DNA from: Candidatus Uhrbacteria bacterium
GTDB taxonomy: Bacteria > Patescibacteriota > Patescibacteriia > UBA9934
Assembly: GCA_903891735.1 (NCBI GenBank)
Contig: CAITFQ010000071.1
Location: 1 to 15,746 of the forward strand
Length of the DNA stretch: 15,746 nt
Direction of reading: 5' to 3'
In this document: positions 1 through 6,104 of the stretch, piece after piece
Numbering within the stretch: the first letter of the stretch is position 1
How the letters are laid out: the number at the start of each line of letters is the position of its first letter
The notes under the pieces: model-generated
What the model was told of the DNA's origin: nothing
Database searches by the model: none
Seen by the model: only the letters and a program-made list of their open reading frames with translations
Position numbers and translations under genes: made by a program

Positions 1-1
1 C

Positions 2-88
2 TGCGCCATCGTCAACCGTAGAATCCCAGACCATACCTCGTCTGACTCGGTGGGATTCTACAGGGCCGAGGCTGGCGTCGTCCTGTGA
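2..88 (+). CDS. Possible 3' end of a truncated hypothetical gene
   Basis: An open frame enters from the left edge and ends at TGA 86-88, giving 28 residues that finish '...FYRAEAGVVL'. Most third positions are C or G, as in the other compositionally distinct gene at 7048. A second frame is also open until about base 100, so the frame choice is uncertain. No domain can be recognised from so short a tail. A perfect 11-bp inverted repeat (18-28/51-61) lies within it. Confidence 0.3.
   Translation, partial: CAIVNRRIPDHTSSDSVGFYRAEAGVVL
18..61. repeat. 11-bp perfect inverted repeat with 22-nt spacer
   Basis: GTAGAATCCCA (18-28) is followed after 22 bases by its exact reverse complement TGGGATTCTAC (51-61). 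There is no T-run after it, so it is not a normal intrinsic terminator. It could be an RNA hairpin, an operator, or chance structure in a coding tail. Function unknown. Confidence 0.5.
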
Positions 89-129
89 GACGCGATAGTC
101 ACTCCCTCCTACAAGGCTCAGGCTCGATG

Positions 130-138
130 TGATAAGAT
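130..138 (+). promoter_or_regulatory. Extended -10 promoter, leaderless start
   Basis: TGATAAGAT fits an extended -10 (TGn followed by TAAGAT, 4 of 6 to TATAAT). It ends 7 nt before the ATG at 146, so initiation would fall at or next to the A of the start codon. No clear -35 is seen at the expected distance, which extended -10 promoters tolerate. No Shine-Dalgarno precedes the gene. Confidence 0.45.
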
Positions 139-145
139 AAATAAT

Positions 146-730
146 ATGAAATACAAGGCTATATTGTGGGATGCGGATGGGGTGGTGATTAAGTCGCCGT
201 ATTTGTTCAGTGAACAGTTGGCGCTGGATTATGGGATTAGCATGGACAAGATGCTGCCGTTTTTTACGGGGGTGTTTAGAGAGTGTTCATTAGGAAAGGC
301 GGATTTGAGAGAAGAGTTAGCTAAAGTTATTGGTGATTGGGGTTGGCAGGGAACGGTCGATGAGTTGATAGATTATTGGTTTACCAAGGGGACGGTGTTT
401 GATCCGGAAGTAAGCGATTTTATAAAATTGCTTAAAGCGCAGGGTGTGCGGTGCTTCATGACGACGGATAACGAGAAGTACCGCGGGCAGTATTTGCGGA
501 GTCAGCTAAGCGATTTGTTTGAGCAGGTATTTTTGTCGGGCGAGATTGGGCTTGCTAAGAAGGATAGGGGATTTTTTGAGTATGTTTGGGAAAGGATTGG
601 CGTTGACGATAAGGCTGAGGTTTTATTTGTGGATGACTCGGCAAGGAATGTAGAGGTGGCAAAGGAGTTTGGGATTGCCGGTTACTTTTTTAGTGATTTG
701 AATGATTTGAAAAAATATTTAGCAGAGTAA
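146..730 (+). CDS. HAD-superfamily hydrolase (phosphatase-like)
   Basis: A 194-residue protein with the four haloacid-dehalogenase motifs in order. Motif I is 'DADGVV', with the nucleophile Asp9 and acid/base Asp11. Motif II Thr lies in 'CFMTTDN' (about residue 106), motif III Lys at 138-139, and motif IV 'FVDDS' at 162-166 supplies the Mg-binding aspartates. The helical stretch between motifs I and II fits a C1-type cap, as in phosphoglycolate-phosphatase or beta-phosphoglucomutase relatives. It probably acts in the cytoplasm on a small phosphorylated metabolite, but the substrate cannot be read from the sequence. The next gene begins two bases after its stop codon, so it heads a tight operon. 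The ATG follows an extended -10 so closely that the mRNA is probably leaderless. Confidence 0.85.
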   Translation: MKYKAILWDADGVVIKSPYLFSEQLALDYGISMDKMLPFFTGVFRECSLGKADLREELAKVIGDWGWQGTVDELIDYWFTKGTVFDPEVSDFIKLLKAQGVRCFMTTDNEKYRGQYLRSQLSDLFEQVFLSGEIGLAKKDRGFFEYVWERIGVDDKAEVLFVDDSARNVEVAKEFGIAGYFFSDLNDLKKYLAE

Positions 731-731
731 T

Positions 732-1196
732 ATGTTTAATCACGCGCCTGAAAACTATATTTGTCCGATTTGTTTGGCGGTAAAAGGTATTAAGAGCGAT
801 GATACTTGGATTGTGCAGAATGATATCGTTTATCAGGACGAAGTAGTCATGGCTTTGGTTAGCTCGAAATTTGTTAAGGGTAATGAGGGGCATGTGCTGG
901 TGGTGCCGAAGGAGCATTGCGAGAATATTTATGATTTGCCAGATGAGGTGGCGGCTGCAATAGCGGCTATGGCTAAACGAGTTGCACTGGCTTTAAAGCA
1001 ACTTCGATTGTGTCAGGGCGTTACATTGCTTCAGAATAACGAACCAGCTGGTGACCAGCACGCTTTCCATCATCATCTGCATGTTGTGCCGAGATTTGTT
1101 GGTGATAATTTTCATGAAGAAGTATTTAGGGCTGAGCGGGTGTCGGCGGCAGAGAGGGTGAGTTATGCTGAAGAACTTAAAGCGGTGCTTAAGTAA
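732..1196 (+). CDS. HIT-family nucleotide hydrolase/transferase
   Basis: A 154-residue protein of the histidine triad family. The triad is 'HHHLHVVPR' near residues 113-121, with His113, His115 and His117 in the H-x-H-x-H pattern; the middle His117 position is the usual nucleophile. Upstream, 'GHVLVVPKEH' (53-62) is the conserved strand before the active site. An N-terminal C-P-I-C pair (11-14) is common in bacterial HIT proteins and may bind zinc. HIT proteins cleave or transfer nucleoside phosphoramidates, Ap4A-type dinucleotides or nucleotidyl sugars; which applies here is not clear. The ATG begins one base after the HAD stop codon and no Shine-Dalgarno is visible, so translation is probably coupled. 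Confidence 0.88.
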   Translation: MFNHAPENYICPICLAVKGIKSDDTWIVQNDIVYQDEVVMALVSSKFVKGNEGHVLVVPKEHCENIYDLPDEVAAAIAAMAKRVALALKQLRLCQGVTLLQNNEPAGDQHAFHHHLHVVPRFVGDNFHEEVFRAERVSAAERVSYAEELKAVLK

Positions 1197-1208
1197 TGAA
1201 CGATTATT

Positions 1209-1949
1209 ATGTCCGAGAATATCGAACAGAAAGACAGGCGTGAAGGGAAGCTGTGGCTCATGGATCTTGTGAACAAGTCGGCGGAGGAGTTTTTGGGTGA
1301 GAATAGGTTTTTGGATAGATTAGAGGTTGGGGAGGTGACGACAGAAGTGTGGAGAGAATTTGCGGTGCAGAGATATGCGGCGGCGATGCCGTTTGAGGGA
1401 TTGCTCGAGGCTTGCAAGGTGAAAGCTGAAGAAATGGGTGATGAAAAGTTAACGCAAGTACTGCTGGATAATTTGCGCGATGAGGCAGGTGTCGACGAAG
1501 CTGGTCAGGTTGTGCCTGAGTTGGCGCATAGTACTTGGCGCCAAAATTTTTATCAGGGTTTGGGTTTGAGTGAAGTATCTTTGGCGACGATTGACGAGAC
1601 TGGTGGTACGAGGAGCTATCGTGAGGCTTTGGAAGAGTTAATCGAGACGGGTGATATGCTCCAATTAGCTGGGGCCATATTGGTGTTGGAGGGGTCTATT
1701 CCGCGGGAGTTTTTGCGGCTTAAACGAGGACGTGATGTGGTGTTTCCGGGATTGTCGGCTGAAGCTCGTCTATATTTGGACGATCATATTTTGCATGATG
1801 CCAAGTCGCATTATCCGGATTTGTTGGGGGCGTTAGAAAAATATGCTAAGATGATAGTTGGGCAGAAGAAGATCACCGAGGGAGTACGAGTTATTGCTGA
1901 GGCGAAGAAGAAATTTTATCAAGACGGCAAATGGAATAGTTTGTGGTAA
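1209..1949 (+). CDS. Heme-oxygenase-like diiron protein (TENA/PqqC/CADD type)
   Basis: A 246-residue, largely helical protein of the heme-oxygenase-like fold. Candidate metal ligands are all present: Glu92 in 'NLRDEAG', His107 in 'PELAHSTW', Glu161 in 'VLEGSIPREF', and a last helix with His193, Asp197 and His201 ('DDHILHDAKSH'). This is the carboxylate/histidine set of the heme-oxygenase-like diiron oxidases and oxygenases, which include chlamydial CADD. Spacing in the last helix is H-x3-D-x3-H, slightly wider than the H-x3-D-x2-H I expect for CADD and SznF. Known relatives make p-aminobenzoate, cleave fatty acids or oxidise amines; the reaction here is unknown. It lies 12 nt after the HIT gene and is probably in the same operon. 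Confidence 0.7.
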   Translation: MSENIEQKDRREGKLWLMDLVNKSAEEFLGENRFLDRLEVGEVTTEVWREFAVQRYAAAMPFEGLLEACKVKAEEMGDEKLTQVLLDNLRDEAGVDEAGQVVPELAHSTWRQNFYQGLGLSEVSLATIDETGGTRSYREALEELIETGDMLQLAGAILVLEGSIPREFLRLKRGRDVVFPGLSAEARLYLDDHILHDAKSHYPDLLGALEKYAKMIVGQKKITEGVRVIAEAKKKFYQDGKWNSLW

Positions 1950-1978
1950 TATGAAAACTTAAGTAGAGAAGTTTTTAT

Positions 1979-2944
1979 ATGCAGAAGAAAATTGTTGGGA
2001 ATGAGCCGTTAGTTTATCAAACTAAGAATGGAGCGATTGAGCTGCGTGGAGATGCTAAAAAGGAGGTGATTTGGGCGACTCAGGCGCAAATTGCTGAGGT
2101 TTTTGGTATTGAGCGCTCTGTTATTACCAAGCATATTGGTAATATGCTTAGAAATGGTGAAATTGATGAGAAAAGCAATGTGCAAAAAATGCACATTGCA
2201 AATTCAGATAAGCCGGTTACTTATTATTCACTCGATATTATTTTAGGGGTTGGTTATAGAACTGATTCAGCTAGAGCGATTGATTTCCGTAGATGGGCAA
2301 CAAAGACGCTGCGGCAGCATATTATTAAGGGTTATACGATTAATCCGAAAATGATTAAGCGGCACTATGCTGAGTTTCAAGATGCTATCGATAATATAAA
2401 GTTTTTACTGCCTGAAGGCTCGGTTATAGATCATGCGAGTGTGCTCGAGCTGATTTCGACTTTCGCTAATACCTGGCTGTCGCTTGATGCTTATGATAAA
2501 GATGAGTTGCCAAGTAAGGGCGTGACTAAGAAAAATGTAGCAATTACCGCCGAACAGCTGAATCAGGCGCTAGTTGAGTTTAAGAATGTACTTATTAAGA
2601 AGGGTAAAGCTACGGAGCTGTTTGGACATGAGCGAGCATCAGGTAGCATTGAGGGGATAATTGGTAACGTCATGCAGTCGTTTGCAGGGCAGGCGATGTA
2701 CTCGACCGTAGAGGAGAAGGCGGCTAATCTGTTGTACTTCATGGTGAAAAATCATCCATTTACTGATGGCAATAAGCGTAGCGGCGCTTACGCTTTTATT
2801 TGGTTTTTGCGTCGAGCTGGAATTCTTGAGAAGACAAAAATTACGCCACCTGCCTTGACGGCGATTACTTTGTTTATTGCGGAAAGTGATCCGAAGAATA
2901 AAGATAGGATGGTTAAATTGGTAGTTCAAATGTTGAAACGATAG
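1979..2944 (+). CDS. RhuM-family protein with C-terminal Fic/Doc domain
   Basis: A 321-residue two-domain protein. Residues about 10-130 match the RhuM (virulence_RhuM) family: a helix-turn-helix-like 'TQAQIAEVFGIERSVITKHI' (34-53), then 'YYSLDIILGVGYR' (82-94) and 'DFRRWATKTLRQHI'. The C-terminal half is a Fic/Doc fold with motif 'HPFTDGNKRSG' (259-269). His259 is the expected catalytic residue. The lysine in G-N-K-R resembles phage P1 Doc (A-N-K-R) rather than AMP-transferring Fic proteins (G-N-G-R). Such proteins modify a target by AMPylation, or by phosphorylation in Doc. No separate antitoxin gene is seen beside it. The gene is more AT-rich than its neighbours and has no Shine-Dalgarno, which suggests accessory origin (inference). 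Confidence 0.88.
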   Translation: MQKKIVGNEPLVYQTKNGAIELRGDAKKEVIWATQAQIAEVFGIERSVITKHIGNMLRNGEIDEKSNVQKMHIANSDKPVTYYSLDIILGVGYRTDSARAIDFRRWATKTLRQHIIKGYTINPKMIKRHYAEFQDAIDNIKFLLPEGSVIDHASVLELISTFANTWLSLDAYDKDELPSKGVTKKNVAITAEQLNQALVEFKNVLIKKGKATELFGHERASGSIEGIIGNVMQSFAGQAMYSTVEEKAANLLYFMVKNHPFTDGNKRSGAYAFIWFLRRAGILEKTKITPPALTAITLFIAESDPKNKDRMVKLVVQMLKR

Positions 2945-2961
2945 TCGGCTAAAAACTTTAG

Positions 2962-2970
2962 TGCTATACT
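2962..2970 (+). promoter_or_regulatory. Extended -10 promoter TGCTATACT
   Basis: TGC followed by TATACT is an extended -10 with 5 of 6 matches. It ends 10 nt before the ATG at 2981, so the 5' leader would be only about 3-4 nt. The -35 position is weak (TAGTCG). The same nine bases occur on the minus strand at 6982-6990 before another gene, and the variant TGCTATAAT at 11739-11747 before a third. Confidence 0.6.
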
Positions 2971-2980
2971 ACCGCTTAGT

Positions 2981-4162
2981 ATGGTCAAAGCTTTGCCGAA
3001 GAAAGGTGGCGCGGGGAGGAAGCCGCTGAGTAGAAGTTTAAGAATGTACCAGCGGATTGCCGTAGCGTTTGTGATTGGTACGTTTGTGTTGTTGGTAGTG
3101 GTGTTGTATTTGTCGGTGTCTCGGGCGACAATTCATGTGGTGCCGAATGCGAAATTGGTGAGTACAACGACGGCGATTAATGTGGTGCCGAACCCAACTT
3201 TGACTGGTGAGATGACCGGCGTGGTGGTTGAACAGACGTTTACTCAAGCTAAGTCGTTTAGTTTGCCGAGTGATGGCGGGACGCCGTTACCTGCGAAGGC
3301 GACTGGTTTGGTGACGTTAATCAACAAGACGAGTGCGCCACAGACGTTGGTGGGAACGACGCGTCTATTGGGCAATGATCCAGGTGCGACGTTGTTTAGA
3401 ATTGATAATTACACCACGGTGCCAGCTAATGGCCAGATTGACGTGACAGTGCATGCGGATCAGCCGGGTTTGGCTGGTGACATTGGCCCAGCGCAGTTTA
3501 CGATTCCGGGCTTGCCAGCGTCGCAACAAACGGAGATTTATGCGGTCAGCGTCGACAGCATGACTGGTGGCGTGGCTTACGTGCATCAGTTGAGCGAGCA
3601 GGATTTGAACGATGCTGTTAATTCATTAACGGATGAGATGGTGACGGGTGCTAAGACGACGTTGGCAGCTGGTGTTGACCGCACGGTTTTCCCGGGTGAG
3701 GCTTATAATATTGAAGTGTTGGATAAGAAGAGTGATACCCAGCCAGGGACAGAGACAGGGTCGTTCAACGTGTCATTGTCGGTCAAGATTGCGGCTGTGT
3801 ATTATAGCGATGAATTGGTGCGACAGGCGGCGACGGCTGATTTGACTAAGCATTTGCCGAGTGGTTATGTGATGTCGAGCGTTAATACTGACGGTTTGAA
3901 AGTGACGGTGGATAGTGCTGATGCTAAGAAGAATACGGCCAGCTTGGAAGTTTATTTGGACGGGGTAGCGTCGATTGGCGCAACTTCTGACGTGTTTGCT
4001 AAGGAGAGATTTGTGGGCCGGTCGGCGAGTGAGGTGATGACGTTGTTGAGCGCGAGCGAGGGGGTCAAGAGCTCGAGCGTGACCTTTACGCCGTTCTGGT
4101 TGAAGCGCGTGCCGACTTTGAAGGATCATATTAATGTTGACATCGATTCTCCATTACCATAG
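2981..4162 (+). CDS. Single-pass membrane protein with baseplate-J-like extracytoplasmic region
   Basis: A 393-residue protein with a basic N-terminus (residues 1-25), one hydrophobic segment at about 27-46 ('VAFVIGTFVLLVVVLYL') and a long beta-rich outside region, so N-in/C-out topology is expected. Residues about 80-200 resemble the baseplate J/gp47-like domain found in many Patescibacteria surface proteins: 'KATGLVTLINKTSAPQTLV', a 'TLFRID' strand, then 'GDIGPAQFTIPGLP' and 'MTGGV'. The rest (about 205-393) is not recognised. Its role is unknown; a cell-surface or envelope structural part is plausible. The start is fixed by an extended -10 just upstream. The stop codon TAG forms part of the -10 box of the thrS promoter. 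Confidence 0.75.
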   Translation: MVKALPKKGGAGRKPLSRSLRMYQRIAVAFVIGTFVLLVVVLYLSVSRATIHVVPNAKLVSTTTAINVVPNPTLTGEMTGVVVEQTFTQAKSFSLPSDGGTPLPAKATGLVTLINKTSAPQTLVGTTRLLGNDPGATLFRIDNYTTVPANGQIDVTVHADQPGLAGDIGPAQFTIPGLPASQQTEIYAVSVDSMTGGVAYVHQLSEQDLNDAVNSLTDEMVTGAKTTLAAGVDRTVFPGEAYNIEVLDKKSDTQPGTETGSFNVSLSVKIAAVYYSDELVRQAATADLTKHLPSGYVMSSVNTDGLKVTVDSADAKKNTASLEVYLDGVASIGATSDVFAKERFVGRSASEVMTLLSASEGVKSSSVTFTPFWLKRVPTLKDHINVDIDSPLP

Positions 4163-4165
4163 AAT
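4137..4165 (+). promoter_or_regulatory. sigma70-type promoter of the thrS T-box leader
   Basis: A perfect -35 TTGACA (4137-4142), a 17-bp spacer and -10 TAGAAT (4160-4165, 5 of 6). Transcription should start near 4172, just ahead of the T-box structures. The promoter overlaps the last codons and the stop codon of the upstream membrane-protein gene. Confidence 0.75.
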
Positions 4166-4171
4166 AGGATT

Positions 4172-4337
4172 ATATTCGTGTTGATAGGGCTACCAACCCT
4201 GGAGCGAGTAGGACAATTTAGAAAAGTGTTCTTCGAAGCTCGGCTGTGAAGTTGGGTGCGAAGAAAAGTTGGGTGGAACCCCCCGCAGCCCGGGGCCCGA
4301 TGTCGACGTTCTTATGGACGCCGAGTCGGGCGTTTTT
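4172..4337 (+). promoter_or_regulatory. Threonine T-box riboswitch leader
   Basis: The T-box bulge is GGG-TGGAACC-CCCC (4271-4284). GGG 4271-4273 pairs with CCC 4296-4298, and CCCC 4281-4284 pairs with GGGG 4292-4295, leaving the seven-base TGGAACC bulge that reads the tRNA acceptor end. The A after TGG would pair with a U discriminator base. The antiterminator uses bases 4295-4298, which also form the 5' arm of the terminator, so the two folds exclude each other. A preceding hairpin TTCTTCG/CGAAGAA (4229-4235/4259-4265) fits Stem III. The likely specifier is ACC (4192-4194, a Thr codon) in the 7-nt loop of AGGG-CTACCAA-CCCT (4186-4200). Only about 57 nt precede Stem III, too little for a classic long Stem I. 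Uncharged tRNA-Thr should stabilise the antiterminator and raise thrS expression. Confidence 0.85.
4295..4337 (+). terminator. T-box regulated intrinsic terminator
   Basis: GCCCGA (4295-4300) pairs with TCGGGC (4326-4331). An inner stem runs from 4304-4311 to 4316-4323 with a TTAT loop, and TTTTT follows at 4333-4337. It lies between the antiterminator and the thrS ATG, as expected of the off state of a T-box. Confidence 0.85.
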
Positions 4338-4349
4338 AATTTAATTGGT

Positions 4350-6104
4350 ATGAATGATCATGAATTGGAACATCTACGTCACTCGTTAGCCCACTTGTTG
4401 GCCGCTGCGGTACTGGAGTATTACCCGGATGCTAAGCGGACAATTGGCCCGGCGATTGATGATGGATTTTATTACGATTTTGCTTTTAGTCAGCCGTTGA
4501 GTGAAGAGGAATTGCCGAAGATTGAGGCTAAGATGCGCGAGTTGTTGCCAGCTTGGACGAGTTTTGTGGGGACTGAAATTACGGCTGACGAGGCGCGGGC
4601 TAAGTTTGCGGATAATAAGTATAAGACTGAACTTATTAACGAATTCGCTGGGGACGGCGCCACGTTGACCTTGTATAAGTCGGGCAACTACGTCGACTTA
4701 TGTCGTGGTGGTCACGCTGATGATTTGAGTAAGATTGATCCGGAGTGTTTTAGTTTAACGAAGCTGGCGGGTGCGTACTGGCGTGGGGATGAGAAGAATG
4801 ATCAGTTGACGCGCATTTATGGCATTGCGTTTGCGAGCAAGGCCGAGCGCGATGCGTACTTGGCGATGCAAGAAGAGGCGAAAAGGCGGGATCACCGCAA
4901 GTTGGGCGTCGAATTAGATTTGTTCACGTTCTCGCCGTTGGTTGGTAGTGGCCTGCCATTGTTTACGCCACGCGGCACGATTTTGCGTGAGCAGTTGACG
5001 GCGTTCGTGTGGAGCTTGATGAAGCCGTATGGTTATCAGAAGGTGAATATTCCGCACATGGCCAAGAGTGATTTGTACAAAACTAGTGGCCACTGGGACA
5101 AGTTTGCTGACGATATCTTCCACGTTTCCAGCAAGAAGACGGACGACGCGTTTGTGCTCAAGCCGATGAACTGTCCGCACCACACCCAGATTTACGCCAG
5201 CCGCGCGCGGAGTTATCGTGATTTGCCATTGCGCTTTAGTGAAGTGACGACGGTTTACCGTGATGAGAATACGGGCCAGTTGCAGGGTTTGTCGCGCGTG
5301 CGCTCGATTACGCAAGATGACGCCCACGTTTTCTGTCGCTTGGATCAGGTGAAAGACGAGGCACGAGCGATTTCTGAGATTATCAGTAAATTCTATGCGG
5401 CGTTTAACATGCCGTTGTCGATCAGGTTGAGTGTCAACGATCCAGCTAAGCCTGAGGCTTACTTGGGCGGCGCAGAAGTATGGGAGACGGCGGTGGGCAT
5501 GCTTAAAGAGCTATTAGCTGAGATGGGCCGCGATTATGTGATTGGTGTCGGTGAGGCGGCGTTTTATGGGCCTAAAATCGATTTTATTGCGACTGATGCG
5601 ATTGGTCGTGAATGGCAACTAGCGACCGTGCAATTGGACTTCAATTTGCCAGAGCGCTTTGAGTTGGAATACGTTGATAGCGATAACAGCCGTCAGCGAC
5701 CAGTCATGTTGCATCGCGCAATTCTGGGATCCGTTGAACGCTTTATTGGCGTGATGATCGAGCACTACGCTGGGTCGTTCCCAATGTGGTTGGCGCCAGA
5801 GCAGATTAGGTTGGCGACGGTGGCCGAGGAGTTTGTGCCGTTTGCGAAGAACTTGCAGAAAGAGTTGGATGAGGCTGGCATTCGCGTGACGCTCGACGAT
5901 AGTAATGAGAAGCTGGGCAAGAAGATTCGCGAGGCGGCCATGAGTAAAGTGCCGTGGACGATTGTGATTGGTGGCAAAGAAGCTGAGGGAGGTGACTTTA
6001 AGGTAAAGGTGTTCGGACAAGAGGCCGATATCATTATCGGCGCCGCAAACTTAAAAGCCGAAGCAACTGCTGCCGCGGCTTTGCCTAAGCCTGAAATCGG
6101 TTAA
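4350..6104 (+). CDS. thrS: Threonyl-tRNA synthetase lacking the TGS domain
   Basis: Charges tRNA-Thr with threonine in the cytoplasm. It has 584 residues from the ATG at 4350, against about 640 for E. coli ThrS. It opens directly with the editing domain: H11-x3-H15 in 'HSLAHLL' and C118/H122 in 'CRGGH'. The class II core follows, with zinc ligands Cys275 ('MNCPHH'), His326 ('DDAHVF') and His455 ('MLHRAI'). Motif 2 is 'YRDENTGQLQGL' with Arg304, and motif 3 Arg464 lies in 'GSVERFIGVMIEH'. The C-terminal anticodon-binding domain ends near 'DFKVKVFG'. The N-terminal TGS domain is absent. The open frame extends upstream through a TTG at 4269, but that segment is the T-box and terminator, so 4350 is chosen. 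Regulation is by the T-box. The stop overlaps the convergent gene by four bases. Confidence 0.95.
   Translation: MNDHELEHLRHSLAHLLAAAVLEYYPDAKRTIGPAIDDGFYYDFAFSQPLSEEELPKIEAKMRELLPAWTSFVGTEITADEARAKFADNKYKTELINEFAGDGATLTLYKSGNYVDLCRGGHADDLSKIDPECFSLTKLAGAYWRGDEKNDQLTRIYGIAFASKAERDAYLAMQEEAKRRDHRKLGVELDLFTFSPLVGSGLPLFTPRGTILREQLTAFVWSLMKPYGYQKVNIPHMAKSDLYKTSGHWDKFADDIFHVSSKKTDDAFVLKPMNCPHHTQIYASRARSYRDLPLRFSEVTTVYRDENTGQLQGLSRVRSITQDDAHVFCRLDQVKDEARAISEIISKFYAAFNMPLSIRLSVNDPAKPEAYLGGAEVWETAVGMLKELLAEMGRDYVIGVGEAAFYGPKIDFIATDAIGREWQLATVQLDFNLPERFELEYVDSDNSRQRPVMLHRAILGSVERFIGVMIEHYAGSFPMWLAPEQIRLATVAEEFVPFAKNLQKELDEAGIRVTLDDSNEKLGKKIREAAMSKVPWTIVIGGKEAEGGDFKVKVFGQEADIIIGAANLKAEATAAAALPKPEIG

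Noticed and set aside
2060..2070. Perfect Shine-Dalgarno-like AAGGAGGTGAT inside the RhuM-Fic gene
   Set aside because: It encodes Lys-Glu-Val in frame, and no plausible start codon with a sensible reading frame follows. Taken as chance.
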